In this document: positions 24,767 through 33,240 of the stretch, piece by piece
How positions within the stretch are numbered: the stretch's first letter is position 1
How the letters are laid out: the number at the start of each line of letters is the position of its first letter
DNA from: Filimonas zeae
GTDB taxonomy: Bacteria > Bacteroidota > Bacteroidia > Chitinophagales > Chitinophagaceae
Direction: 5' to 3'
Length of the DNA stretch: 64,000 nucleotides
Assembly (NCBI RefSeq): GCF_014641615.1
Contig: NZ_BMIB01000001.1
Location: 868,769-932,768, forward strand
Program-made: the position numbers and the translations under genes
Notes under the pieces: generated by a model
Database searches by the model: none
Seen by the model: only the letters and a program-made list of their open reading frames with translations
What the model was told of the DNA's origin: nothing

Positions 24767-25693
24767 TTAAAACTGGTAACTGATACTGCCCTGGAAAAGG
24801 AATGAGTTCTGCTGATAGGATATATTGGGAACTCTTTTATCAAGCTCATTAAATTTGTTGAGTGATATCTTCTGGTCCATATTAAATGTTTCCAGGCGTT
24901 GTGATAAGGTACGCCCGGCTACCAGGTTCAGTTTCCAGCGTTTAGCTATTTGCTGATCGTATATAATACCTGCACTACTTTGCCTTAGATGAATATATTG
25001 TGCATTGCCTGGTTGAAACAGGCGGTACATGCTACCGCCGCCCAAACTGGCGGTAATACCCAGCGAAGTGGTGGGAGTAAACTTATATTTAAAGGTAGTT
25101 CTGGCAGGTAAAATACCGCTGAAGTTCAGTCGTTTGCCAATGCTCCAATCGAAGTCTGGTAAGGGTAGCAGGTACTGTCCTGCAAAGTTGTGAATATAGG
25201 TAATGGTAACGCCATACTTAAACAGTTTATTCTGCCGGAAGCCCAGCCTGAAACCTGCCATATACATCATATCTTCATTGGAAACAGCGCTGATAAAGTC
25301 GGTGCTTAAGGTGGCAGTTCCAATCAGGGACAGGTTTGTGGCACGAGACAGGGAATAACTAAAAAGTAACGGAATGGTAAGCGAGTGAAAATTGTTGCTG
25401 CTGATTGCTTTTTCATTCGATAGTAAAAGGCCCTGGTAACGGATGCCCGCTTTAATAATAACGGGGTGGGCTGATTTTAATTTTTTGTATAGGGGAATAC
25501 TCACATCCATTACAGGCAGTTGCATGGTAAATGACTGGCCGTTTACATTTACAGGAACCACCTGGTTGGTGATTGTGATGCCGCCTAAGCGCGGAGCGGT
25601 GCTGAGTAGCTTGTTGCGCAGGGTGGTATCCTGTTGCTGACAATAGCTGAGTGCAGGCAATAGTATGCCCGCAAGTAATATACCTGCCTTCAT
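24767..25693 (-). CDS. Outer-membrane beta-barrel protein (DUF6268-like)
   Basis: 308 residues with a signal peptide (MKAGILLAGILLPALSYCQQ). The mature part alternates polar and hydrophobic residues in short strands ('GVTITYIHNFAGQYLLPLPDFDWSIGKRLNFSGILPARTTFKYKF', 'TTSLGITASLGGG') and ends in GSISYQF, a C-terminal aromatic as in outer-membrane barrels. It resembles the DUF6268 family of Bacteroidota. Function unknown. It stands alone on the minus strand. Confidence 0.7.
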   Translation of the reverse strand: MKAGILLAGILLPALSYCQQQDTTLRNKLLSTAPRLGGITITNQVVPVNVNGQSFTMQLPVMDVSIPLYKKLKSAHPVIIKAGIRYQGLLLSNEKAISSNNFHSLTIPLLFSYSLSRATNLSLIGTATLSTDFISAVSNEDMMYMAGFRLGFRQNKLFKYGVTITYIHNFAGQYLLPLPDFDWSIGKRLNFSGILPARTTFKYKFTPTTSLGITASLGGGSMYRLFQPGNAQYIHLRQSSAGIIYDQQIAKRWKLNLVAGRTLSQRLETFNMDQKISLNKFNELDKRVPNISYQQNSFLFQGSISYQF

Positions 25694-25818
25694 AGTTGGT
25701 TTTTATTTAGTAGAGAGAAATTGGTTTACATAGCATTTCTGCTGCAACACTTCCGGAAGGCGTAACAGTACACAACCGGCTAAAGCCGGATGATATAAAA
25801 ATGTATATTTACTTTATA

Positions 25819-26268
25819 TTACAAGGCTGATACTTTAGCAATAAGTTTCAGCAGCATGTCCTGAAATTGTTCTTTCTCTTTTACGGTAAGTACTTCCGTT
25901 ACCGATTTGTCCAGGTTTTCCAGTAGCTCACTGGCTTTTTTAGCAATCTTTTTTCCTGTGGCTGTTAACTCAATAATGGTTTTTCGTTTGTCGTTAGCGT
26001 CCTCACTCGCTTTTACCAACTCATTCTTTTGTAAAAATGAAATGGTTCTGTTTACAGATGATTTATCCCTTTGTATTCGTTGTGCAACCTCCTGTTGTGT
26101 ACCACCATTCAGGTAGTACAAGCTGAGTATTACCGGTATCTGGTCCATTTCCAGCGGAAGATTACTTTCCTTGAATATTTTATTACACTCCCGTAATATT
26201 CTCAGGTTAAGTGCACCTATCTGAAATGTTAATAAATACGGAACATGTGAACCTTCAGGATAATTCAT
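25819..26268 (-). CDS. MarR family transcriptional regulator
   Basis: 149 residues from the ATG at 26268 (MNYPEGSHVPYLL). A further in-frame ATG at 26283 would put the start inside the operator, so the shorter form is preferred. The winged helix-turn-helix is evident: 'GGTQQEVAQRIQRDKSSVNRTISFLQKNELVKASEDANDKRKTIIELTATGKKI'. MarR proteins bind a palindrome as dimers and release it on binding small aromatic or oxidised ligands. The near-perfect palindrome at 26280-26307 lies directly upstream, suggesting autoregulation. Gene neighbours on this strand are panB upstream and the DUF6268-like gene downstream. Confidence 0.88.
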   Translation of the reverse strand: MNYPEGSHVPYLLTFQIGALNLRILRECNKIFKESNLPLEMDQIPVILSLYYLNGGTQQEVAQRIQRDKSSVNRTISFLQKNELVKASEDANDKRKTIIELTATGKKIAKKASELLENLDKSVTEVLTVKEKEQFQDMLLKLIAKVSAL

Positions 26269-26279
26269 AAAGCAAAGAT

Positions 26280-26307
26280 ACATTTAGTTGATATATCAAC
26301 CAAATGT
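26280..26307. promoter_or_regulatory. MarR-type operator palindrome
   Basis: A 28-bp near-perfect palindrome centred on TTGATATATCAA (26288-26299) with arms ACATTTAG/CCAAATGT, a single mismatched pair. It sits 12 bp upstream of the marR start codon, a classical autoregulatory position. Confidence 0.75.
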
Positions 26308-26355
26308 ATCGAAAGTTAAAATTTAGTTAGTCAAATCCAACCAGGGCAATTAGTG

Positions 26356-27171
26356 CTAGTATTGTTCCCTGTCACCGGGAAAATCCTGTTTTTTAATATC
26401 CGTGATATAGTTGGCTGTGGCGTTTTTAATTTCCTCATATAAGTGCAGATAACGGCGAAGAAACCGGGGTGCGAAATCTTTAGATATGCCCAGCATGTCG
26501 TGCATTACCAGTACCTGACCATCTACATACCTGCCTGCTCCAATTCCAATAACAGGGATATGTAATTTGGAAGCAACCTCCTTACCAAGGGCTGCTGGTA
26601 TTTTTTCCAATGTTATGGCAAAACATCCCGCTTCTTCCAGTAACAATGCATTTTCCAGTAGTGTGGCTGCTTCTTGCGCTTCTTTTGCACGAACTTCGTA
26701 GCTTCCGAATTTATAAATTGACTGTGGTGTAAGACCCAGGTGTCCCATAACGGGTATTCCTGTATTGATAAGCCGTTTTACAGCATCTGTAATTTCAGCA
26801 CCGCCTTCTAATTTTAACGCATGGGCTCCCGATTCTTTCATCATACGAACAGCGGAGGCAAGCGCTTGTTTACTGTCTCCCTGGTAGGTGCCAAAAGGAA
26901 GGTCTGCTATTACCATGGAACGCTTCACGGCGCGTGCAACACTTTGCGTATGGTAAATCATATGGTCAAGCGTGATAGGGAGGGTGGTTTCAAACCCTGC
27001 CATTACATTGGCGGCAGAGTCGCCAACCAGTATAGCGTCAATACCTGCGTCATCAAATATGCGAGCCATGGAATAATCATACGCAGTTAGCATACTTATT
27101 TTTTCACCTCTGGATTTCATATCCTGAAGCGTTTTGCTGGTAACCTTTTTTATAGTTGTATGTACAGACAT
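26356..27171 (-). CDS. panB: 3-methyl-2-oxobutanoate hydroxymethyltransferase
   Basis: 271 residues. PanB adds a hydroxymethyl group from methylene-tetrahydrofolate to alpha-ketoisovalerate, the first step to pantothenate. Family landmarks: '[52 protein letters not shown]', '[12 protein letters not shown]', 'ALKLEGG', '[13 protein letters not shown]', 'IPVIGIGAG', '[13 protein letters not shown]' and 'FAPRFLRRY'. The magnesium ligands (D in VGDS, D in ADLPF, E in KLEGG) are present and the length is normal. It is cytosolic and has no pantothenate-pathway neighbours in the window. Confidence 0.96.
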   Translation of the reverse strand: MSVHTTIKKVTSKTLQDMKSRGEKISMLTAYDYSMARIFDDAGIDAILVGDSAANVMAGFETTLPITLDHMIYHTQSVARAVKRSMVIADLPFGTYQGDSKQALASAVRMMKESGAHALKLEGGAEITDAVKRLINTGIPVMGHLGLTPQSIYKFGSYEVRAKEAQEAATLLENALLLEEAGCFAITLEKIPAALGKEVASKLHIPVIGIGAGRYVDGQVLVMHDMLGISKDFAPRFLRRYLHLYEEIKNATANYITDIKKQDFPGDREQY

Positions 27172-27229
27172 AGCCCTGAAATGGTTTAATGTGAATAGCG
27201 GCGCAATATTAAACAGCTTGTAATTGTCG

Positions 27230-27266
27230 TTTTGGTCGAAATAGCTTTAGTATTGGTTAGAAACGC
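27230..27266 (+). promoter_or_regulatory. AraC-type direct repeat, site B1
   Basis: TTTTGGTCGAAATAGC (27230-27245) and TATTGGTTAGAAACGC (27251-27266), 10 of 16 positions equal and 21 bp apart, two helical turns. They lie 36 bp before the araC gene at 27302. The first half is nearly identical (15 of 16) to one at 37722-37737. Confidence 0.6.
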
Positions 27267-27301
27267 CTGTTTCAATAACTTGCGATGAGTAGGAACGAAC
27301 A

Positions 27302-28171
27302 ATGGAGGAGATAAAAACATTTTCACTCGCCAGGCATGGACGGTTATTTGCTGTTGCTGACAATAGTAAGGAATACCTGTTTGTGCAGGCTGTAGATCAT
27401 CCTTACCTGGAAGAGCCGTACCGGGCAGAAAGTTATGCCCTTGCCTTTCTGAAAAAAGGAGGGATTCATTTGCAGGCCGGGTTAATCGGTCACCGGATTG
27501 AAGCGCCTGCTATGATTGCGCTGGGGCCTTCGGTTATCAGAAGTTTTAGCAAAAGCAGCGATGCTTTGGAGATGGATATTTTGTTTTTCAAGGATTCGTT
27601 TTTATTAGAAAAGCAGGCTGATCGGTTTTTACTGATGAAATATGATTTCTTTGAAAACAACGAACTCCATATTTTGCCACTTGCAGGAACCTGTTTGCAG
27701 AAAATACAGCATATATACGATTTGCTTGTTATGGCGCAGGAGCCACCTCATTACTATCAGGCGGAAATTACCTGTAATTATATTTTTGTGCTCATTTACG
27801 AGCTGGATACACAGTTTCGCCAACTTCAGGTAGATAGCCGGCCATCGAACAATCTTTCCGGTTTGTTTACACAATTCAGACAGTTACTGGCGCGTAATTA
27901 TCTGCGGGAGAGGAAACTGGGGTTTTATGCAGATCAGTTGCATGTAACTGCCAAATATTTATCCGCAACCATTAAGAAGCAAACCGGCAAGTCGGCCGGT
28001 GAATGGATTGATGAAGCGGTTACCCTGGAAGCCAGGGTGTTGCTACAGAATAAAGCCCTGAATATCTCTCAGATTAGTAATCAGCTTAATTTTCCTGATC
28101 AGTCAGTTTTCGGGAAATTTTTTAAATCCAACACGGGTATGTCTCCTATGGATTACCGGAGGCAGTTTTGA
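27302..28171 (+). CDS. AraC family transcriptional regulator
   Basis: 289 residues. The N-terminal part is a cupin-like sensor domain ('EEPYRAESYALAFLKKGGIHLQAGLIGHRIEAPAMIALGPSV'). The C-terminal 100 residues carry both helix-turn-helix motifs: 'LGFYADQLHVTAKYLSATIKKQTGKSAGEWI' and 'NISQISNQLNFPDQSVFGKFFKSNTGMSPMDYRR'. Direct repeats with 21-bp spacing lie just before the gene and recur before the efflux operon at 37701, so this protein may regulate itself and that operon (inference). panB is divergent. Confidence 0.92.
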   Translation: MEEIKTFSLARHGRLFAVADNSKEYLFVQAVDHPYLEEPYRAESYALAFLKKGGIHLQAGLIGHRIEAPAMIALGPSVIRSFSKSSDALEMDILFFKDSFLLEKQADRFLLMKYDFFENNELHILPLAGTCLQKIQHIYDLLVMAQEPPHYYQAEITCNYIFVLIYELDTQFRQLQVDSRPSNNLSGLFTQFRQLLARNYLRERKLGFYADQLHVTAKYLSATIKKQTGKSAGEWIDEAVTLEARVLLQNKALNISQISNQLNFPDQSVFGKFFKSNTGMSPMDYRRQF

Positions 28172-28199
28172 CCATCTTAAACGGCAATTTCGACGAATA
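28162..28199 (-). promoter_or_regulatory. AraC-type direct repeat, site B2 (minus orientation)
   Basis: On the minus strand TATTCGTCGAAATTGC (28199-28184) matches site B1's TTTTGGTCGAAATAGC at 13 of 16 positions. A weaker copy AGATGGTCAAAACTGC (28177-28162) follows at 22 bp. The pair overlaps the end of the araC gene and lies before tetR. Confidence 0.45.
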
Positions 28200-28238
28200 A
28201 ACAGGCATTTTATACCTTCCGGGCGGCGTTTAGTGCGA

Positions 28239-28246
28239 TAGTTTTG
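28239..28246 (+). promoter_or_regulatory. -7 box of tetR gene
   Basis: TAGTTTTG, a perfect match to TAnnTTTG, 16 bp before the tetR start codon. Confidence 0.6.
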
Positions 28247-28262
28247 TAAGAGATAAAGTACA

Positions 28263-28919
28263 ATGCTGTTCATGCACCAGGAACGTTACCATATAGCTAA
28301 TTCAGGAAGATTGAAGCTGCTTAAAGTAGCAGAAGCGCTTTTTGCGCAATATGGTTTCGATGGCGCTTCCACCAGGTTAATCACGGAAGAGTCGGGCATG
28401 AATGTGTCTATGGTCAATTACTACTTTGGATCGAAGGAGGCATTGTACCTGGCTATTTTTGAATCCAGGTTAAAACAACTAAAGGAAGAGTTAGCCGGGA
28501 TAGATGATCTGGCGTTGAAAGTTAATGAGAAGCTGGAGTATTTTCTAAGGGCTTTCATTCTTCGGATTCAACAGAACCCCGGGTTTTACAGAATGTTATG
28601 TATGCAAACTGCTATGGCGCCGCATCCCGGAATTAAGCCGCTGCTTTTAGAAGCGAGGGCGTTAAACTTTCGTTTGCTACGTAAAATTGTGATATCTGGT
28701 ATTGATGAAGGATATTTTAAACAGGTAGATGTTGATTTGTTTGTTTTTAATGTATTCAACCTGCTACCGGCCGTTTTCTCAACGCCTGCTGAAGAAGAAA
28801 TACAGCTGCTGCCTTTTATGTCAGGTAATGCCGGAGACGACTTAAGTGATAGAATGGTAGCTTATATCATGTCTTCTTTCCTTACTACAAGCCATCCGTC
28901 AAAACAACCCTTAATATAG
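28263..28919 (+). CDS. TetR family transcriptional regulator
   Basis: 218 residues (a second ATG at 28272 is an equally possible start). The N-terminal DNA-binding domain is clear: 'LKLLKVAEALFAQYGFDGASTRLITEESGMNVSMVNYYFGSKEALYLAIF'. The C-terminal ligand domain resembles the group of TetR proteins that control efflux and fatty-acid-like ligands ('LRAFILRIQQNPGFYRMLCMQTAM'). It lies between the araC gene and the NTF2-oxidoreductase-egt operon; its stop codon is 28919, inside the operator at 28910-28948, so it could also act there. Confidence 0.9.
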   Translation: MLFMHQERYHIANSGRLKLLKVAEALFAQYGFDGASTRLITEESGMNVSMVNYYFGSKEALYLAIFESRLKQLKEELAGIDDLALKVNEKLEYFLRAFILRIQQNPGFYRMLCMQTAMAPHPGIKPLLLEARALNFRLLRKIVISGIDEGYFKQVDVDLFVFNVFNLLPAVFSTPAEEEIQLLPFMSGNAGDDLSDRMVAYIMSSFLTTSHPSKQPLI

Positions 28920-28978
28920 TTTAAGGCTATTTCTTATAGTTGTTTATTGGTGAAAAGTGTTAACTGCGGGCATCTTTG
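28910..28978 (+). promoter_or_regulatory. Tandem operator plus -7 box, locus 3
   Basis: Copy 1 CTTAATATAGTTTAAG (28910-28925, 14 of 16 to locus 1 copy 1), copy 2 CTTATAGTTGTTTATT (28933-28948, 11 of 16), 23 bp apart. The -7-like box CATCTTTG starts at 28971, 61 bp from copy 1. The NTF2-like gene starts 21 bp after the box. Confidence 0.75.
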
Positions 28979-28999
28979 TGTAGTAATAATAACACTGAT

Positions 29000-29393
29000 T
29001 ATGCATACTCAGGAAGATGCCCGGATTGTTCAGGAACTGATTATCCAATATGCCAAAGTATTAAATGAAGCAGACGCTTTATCCATTCCGGCATTTTACT
29101 CGGAAGATGGATTGTTAATGCCTCATGCCTTTAAAACACTTTCTGGTAAAAATCTGGCTGCCAGTGGCGCAGGCTGGTTGAAAAAGAATGCTTTCCATAT
29201 TGATTATACTATTCAACATATAACGGTGGATAATAAATATGCATTTGCGGAGGCGGACGCTGTTGTAAAACAAACTGATCCGCTAACAAATAGGGAGATC
29301 GTAAAAACAAGTCGCGATTTTTTTGTTTTACGTAAAGAACGGGAGAATTGGAAAATTTACCGTTACTTATTTAATAACGTAAAGCAACAGTAA
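29000..29393 (+). CDS. NTF2/SnoaL-like protein (DUF4440 type)
   Basis: 130 residues from the ATG at 29000. An upstream in-frame start at 28947 would lie inside the operator and ahead of the -7 box, so it is rejected. The sequence 'DARIVQELIIQYAKVLNEADALSIPAFYSEDGLLMPH' and 'FHIDYTIQHITVDNKYAFAEADAVVKQTD...TSRDFFVLRKERENWKIYRYLFN' fits small NTF2-like proteins that bind or isomerise small molecules. It is the first gene of an operon with a quinone-oxidoreductase-like gene 3 bp downstream. Confidence 0.85.
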
Positions 29394-29396
29394 CAT

Positions 29397-30371
29397 ATGA
29401 AAGCTGCCGTACTTTATAAACCAGGCGGGCCTGAGAATTTTATGATAGAAGAACGGGCTATGCCTGTTCCGGTGGGTGATTGGGTGCGGATAAAAGTAAT
29501 GGCATTTGGATTGAACCGGTCCGAATTGATGACCCGTAAAGGATACTCCCCCGGTGTGAAATTGCCCAGAGTGTTAGGAATTGAATGTGTAGGAATAGTA
29601 GATAATGACCCGGAAGGTATACTCAGGCCTGGTGATAAAGTGGCTGCTTTTATGGGCGGTATGGGCCGTGATTTTGATGGTAGTTATGCTGAATATACAT
29701 TAGTTCCCCGCCAGCTGCTTTACCCCTTTGAAAGCCACCTTAGCTGGGAAATACTGGGTGCGCTACCGGAAATGTTTCAAACAGTATATGGCTCGTTACA
29801 TACTTCGCTACAAATACAGCAGGGAGAAACTTTGCTGATAAGGGGTGGTACTTCGTCTATAGGAATGCTGGCTACACAGTTGGCTAAAAATTACGGACTC
29901 ACTGTTATTGCCACCACCCGCAGTAGGGAGAATGGTACTGTGTTGTTGAATAATGGTGCTGACCATGTGCTTGTTGATGACGAGTTTATGGCCCGTCAGG
30001 TAAAAGCCTTGTACCCGGAAGGAGTAGATAAAGTGCTGGAGCTGGTAGGTACTGTTACGCTGGCCGATTCGTTACGCTGCGCTAAAGCAGGCGGTAAAGT
30101 TTGTATGACCGGAATGCTTGCTGAACAGTGGGCAATCAAAGATTTTGCACCCATGGAATATATTCCGGCAGGCGTGTTTCTTACTGTATACGACAGTGGC
30201 CAGTTGCAGGTGTGCAGGCTGGCTTTTCAGCAGTTTATTAAGGAGGTGGAACAGGGGCAGGTGCGTATTAGTATAGGTGGTACGTTTCAGTTGGCTGATA
30301 TAACGGCAGCACATCAATTGATGGATAGCAATGCAGCTAAGGGGAAAATTGTAGTTCTTACAAATGGCTAA
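29397..30371 (+). CDS. Zinc-free MDR alcohol dehydrogenase / quinone oxidoreductase
   Basis: 324 residues of the medium-chain dehydrogenase family. The N-terminal GroES-like part begins 'MKAAVLYKPGGPENFMIEERAMPVPVGDWVRIKVMAFGLNRSELMTRKGYSP', the quinone-reductase pattern (N-R-S-E in place of zinc ligands). The NADPH-binding part has 'LLIRGGTSSIGMLATQLAKNYGLTVIATTRS' and 'VDKVLELVGT'. No structural zinc cysteines are seen. It should reduce quinones or enones with NADPH. It is 3 bp after the NTF2-like gene and 21 bp before egtD, hence one operon. Confidence 0.9.
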   Translation: MKAAVLYKPGGPENFMIEERAMPVPVGDWVRIKVMAFGLNRSELMTRKGYSPGVKLPRVLGIECVGIVDNDPEGILRPGDKVAAFMGGMGRDFDGSYAEYTLVPRQLLYPFESHLSWEILGALPEMFQTVYGSLHTSLQIQQGETLLIRGGTSSIGMLATQLAKNYGLTVIATTRSRENGTVLLNNGADHVLVDDEFMARQVKALYPEGVDKVLELVGTVTLADSLRCAKAGGKVCMTGMLAEQWAIKDFAPMEYIPAGVFLTVYDSGQLQVCRLAFQQFIKEVEQGQVRISIGGTFQLADITAAHQLMDSNAAKGKIVVLTNG

Positions 30372-30392
30372 GGCCAATATAACCATTTACAG

Positions 30393-31388
30393 ATGTATAC
30401 ATTTACCGAATCATATATGGTGCCGCAGGCGGCGCAGAAGAAAAGCGCGTTGGAAGAATTCAGACGGGATGTGTTAGAGGGGTTAAATGGAAGTGTTAAA
30501 AAACTTCAATCAAAATACTTTTACGATAAAGAAGGTGACAGGCTATTTCAGCAGATTATGAACTGCCCGGAATATTATGTTACCAATTGTGAGCTGGAGA
30601 TTTTTCAGCAACAAACAGAACTTCTTGCCAGGATGGTGATAGCGGATGGCAGTGCTTTTGACCTGATTGAACTAGGCGCCGGTGATGCTACCAAATCGCA
30701 ATACCTGTTACAGCATCTTATCAATGCAGAGGTACCGTTTACGTATATGCCTATTGATATTTCCGGAAATATTTTATCAGAACTGGAAGAGCGCTTATCA
30801 TCAGAAATTCCGGCTTTGAGGGTGCGTAGCCTGGAGGGTGACTATTTTGAGATGCTGCAAAAAGCAGTAGCCTTTACCTTAAAACGTAAAGTGGTGCTGT
30901 TGCTGGGAGCTAATATTGGTAATATGGCGCCGCAGGATGCGCTGGAATTTGCCAGGCGTTTACGGGCCGGTTTACAACCTGGCGACAGGGTAGTGATAGG
31001 CGTGGATTTAAAAAAACATCCCAGGGTTATCAGGGAAGCTTATGACGACAGGGAGGGTATTACTGCCAGGTTTAACCTGAACCTGCTTGCACGTATTAAC
31101 CGCGAACTGAAAGCCGATTTTGACATAGCGCAGTTTGAACATTACCAACATTATGATCCGGATAGCGGTGCCTGCAAAAGTTACCTAGTAAGCCTTTGCA
31201 ACCAGGTGATTACTATAGGCAAAAAGGAAATTCCTTTTGCGAAAGATGAAACTATCTACATGGAAATTTCGCAGAAGTATACATTGAATGAAGTTGCTAT
31301 GCTTGCCGCAGATTCAGGTTTTATTCCTGTTAGCCATTGCACAGATTCAAAGGGATGGTTTGTAGATGCATGCTGGGTGGCCGGATAA
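30393..31388 (+). CDS. egtD: L-histidine N-alpha-methyltransferase
   Basis: 331 residues. EgtD trimethylates histidine with SAM to hercynine, the first step of ergothioneine synthesis. Family features: 'LQSKYFYDKEGDRLFQQIMNCPEYYVTNCELEIFQQ', the SAM site 'LIELGAGDATKSQYLLQHL', 'YMPIDISGNIL', 'VLLLGANIGNMAP', and the C-terminal substrate region 'IPFAKDETIYMEISQKYTLNEVAMLAADSGF'. The length is close to that of known EgtD proteins. egtB follows after 18 bp. The operon begins with the NTF2-like gene and carries the tandem operator. Confidence 0.95.
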   Translation: MYTFTESYMVPQAAQKKSALEEFRRDVLEGLNGSVKKLQSKYFYDKEGDRLFQQIMNCPEYYVTNCELEIFQQQTELLARMVIADGSAFDLIELGAGDATKSQYLLQHLINAEVPFTYMPIDISGNILSELEERLSSEIPALRVRSLEGDYFEMLQKAVAFTLKRKVVLLLGANIGNMAPQDALEFARRLRAGLQPGDRVVIGVDLKKHPRVIREAYDDREGITARFNLNLLARINRELKADFDIAQFEHYQHYDPDSGACKSYLVSLCNQVITIGKKEIPFAKDETIYMEISQKYTLNEVAMLAADSGFIPVSHCTDSKGWFVDACWVAG

Positions 31389-31406
31389 TTTAAATGAAAG
31401 GATAAG

Positions 31407-32558
31407 ATGGAGCATTTAGCGGAACAATATTTAGATGTAAGGAAGCATACGGAAGATATTTGCCGGCCCTTACAAACGGAGGATTATGTAGTACAGCCCG
31501 TGGTGGATGTTAGTCCGCCCAAATGGCACTTAGGACATACTACCTGGTTTTTTGAAACATTTGTACTGGTACCTTTTTTCAGAGGATACCAGCAGTTTAA
31601 CACCCTGTACAATTTTGTTTTCAATAGTTACTATGAAACCATTGGTGCAAGGGTAATTCGTACCGACCGGGGGAATTTGAGCAGGCCCTCTGTAGAGGAT
31701 GTTTATCGTTATCGCAGATATGTGGATGAACAAATGGTATTGTTTCTGGAAAATGAAGATATAGAGCAGACTGTGGTGGATATTATTATATTGGGTTTGC
31801 ATCATGAGCAACAACACCAGGAACTGCTTTGTACCGATATCAAGTATATACTGGGTCATAACCCCCTGTTTCCTGCGTATGCAGAGAAAGCTGCCGTAAA
31901 TGAGTTGCTTCAGGCGGGCGGTTTTGTTACCATGAAAGAAGGGGTTTATTCAATTGGATTTGAAGGCGAGGGGTTTTGCTTTGATAATGAGCTGGGAAGG
32001 CATAAAGTTTACCTGAATGAATTCAATATTGCCAAAGGGCTGGTAACAAACGGGGACTATCTCGAATTTATTAAGGATGGCGGATATCAGAATTTCCGTT
32101 ACTGGCATGCAGAAGGATGGGATTGGGTAAACAAACAGAGAATACAGGCTCCTTTATACTGGCATTACGTTGATGGCAAATGGTTGCATTATACATTATC
32201 GGGCCTGCAGGCGCTAAATACAGCAGAAGCGGTATGTCATATCAGTTACTATGAAGCGGCAGCTTTTGCGGCATGGAAAGGCATGCGGTTGCCAACAGAA
32301 GCAGAATGGGAGGTGGCGGCAGAGGAGTTTCAGTGGGGGAAAAGATGGGAGTGGACTTCCAGTGCTTACCTGCCTTATCCGGGTTTTATAAGGGCCGAAG
32401 GTGCGGTAGGGGAATATAACGGAAAGTTCATGGTTAATCAAATGGTGCTACGTGGCGCTTCCATTGCCACTCCTGGAGGCCATAGCCGTAAAACATACCG
32501 TAATTTTTTTCATGCAATGCACCAATGGCAATTTACCGGTATCAGGTTAGCGTATTAA
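31407..32558 (+). CDS. egtB: Ergothioneine sulfoxide synthase EgtB
   Basis: 383 residues. EgtB is a non-heme iron enzyme that joins hercynine with a thiol and oxygen to a sulfoxide. The N-terminal DinB-like part holds the three iron histidines: one in 'PPKWHLGHTTWFFE' (H44 most likely) and H133/H137 of the HxxxHxE motif in 'LHHEQQHQELL'. The C-terminal formylglycine-generating-enzyme/sulfatase-modifying fold ends in 'RGASIATPGGHSRKTYRNFFHAMHQWQFTGIRLAY'. No egtC amidase or egtA ligase lies nearby, so a cysteine-using form of the pathway is possible (inference). The final C-S lyase EgtE is not in the window. Confidence 0.94.
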   Translation: MEHLAEQYLDVRKHTEDICRPLQTEDYVVQPVVDVSPPKWHLGHTTWFFETFVLVPFFRGYQQFNTLYNFVFNSYYETIGARVIRTDRGNLSRPSVEDVYRYRRYVDEQMVLFLENEDIEQTVVDIIILGLHHEQQHQELLCTDIKYILGHNPLFPAYAEKAAVNELLQAGGFVTMKEGVYSIGFEGEGFCFDNELGRHKVYLNEFNIAKGLVTNGDYLEFIKDGGYQNFRYWHAEGWDWVNKQRIQAPLYWHYVDGKWLHYTLSGLQALNTAEAVCHISYYEAAAFAAWKGMRLPTEAEWEVAAEEFQWGKRWEWTSSAYLPYPGFIRAEGAVGEYNGKFMVNQMVLRGASIATPGGHSRKTYRNFFHAMHQWQFTGIRLAY

Positions 32559-32611
32559 CTACGGTAGTAGTTAAAAAATGGCTGTAACAGGTGGCTTGCA
32601 CAAGTTAAATA

Positions 32612-33208
32612 ATGACTAGAGTAATGAATGGTATATTGTCTTTGTTTGAAGTTGTTTATCCGGAAGGCTTTTTCTATATCCCCAATTTTATTACGGCAGA
32701 GGAAGAAAGCAAGCTGTTGAACGACATTGAAAATATCCAGTTGCAGCCTATGCGTTTTCGGGGCTACGAGGCGAAGCGTAAGGTGTTTTCGTTTGGAAAC
32801 GACTGGGACTTTGAAACGCTGCGATTGGTAAAAACTTCTGCTATTCCCCCGGTGTTTAATAGTTTAATTGAGAAGGTGGCTGAGTTTACAAAGGTTAGTA
32901 GCAGCGCTTTCCAGGAGTTACTGGTAACACAATATCCACCTGGTGCCATCATTAACTGGCATCGGGATGCCCCTCCTTATGATATTATTGTGGGCATATC
33001 ACTTCTGTCGGATGGTGTGTTTCGATTAAGGCCCTTTGAAAAAGAGCGTCGCGTCAAAAGGTCCGGAAAATCAATTGTGCTGGAAAGGCGTTCTATCTAT
33101 GTTATGTATGGCCCTGCCCGTTCTGAATGGCAACATTCTATTGAACCTGTGAAAGAAATGCGCTATTCTGTTACACTACGTACCATGAAAGATAGTGCCA
33201 GCCAGTAG
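32612..33208 (+). CDS. AlkB-like 2-oxoglutarate/Fe(II) dioxygenase
   Basis: 198 residues (a start at the second ATG, 32624, is also possible). The Fe(II) ligands are H117 and D119 in 'INWHRDAPPYD' and H175 in 'SEWQHSIEP'; the 2-oxoglutarate arginine R184 begins 'RYSVTLR'. The arrangement is that of AlkB-type enzymes, which demethylate DNA or RNA bases or proteins. It follows egtB by 53 bp on the same strand, so may share the operon's stress control. Confidence 0.9.
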   Translation: MTRVMNGILSLFEVVYPEGFFYIPNFITAEEESKLLNDIENIQLQPMRFRGYEAKRKVFSFGNDWDFETLRLVKTSAIPPVFNSLIEKVAEFTKVSSSAFQELLVTQYPPGAIINWHRDAPPYDIIVGISLLSDGVFRLRPFEKERRVKRSGKSIVLERRSIYVMYGPARSEWQHSIEPVKEMRYSVTLRTMKDSASQ

Positions 33209-33240
33209 CACCGGCTGGCTATAGCAGCACAATTCGTTTT

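Noticed and set aside
28947..28999. Longer N-terminus for the NTF2-like gene
   Set aside because: The extension runs through operator copy 2 and the -7 box; the family's N-terminus begins at the ATG at 29000.
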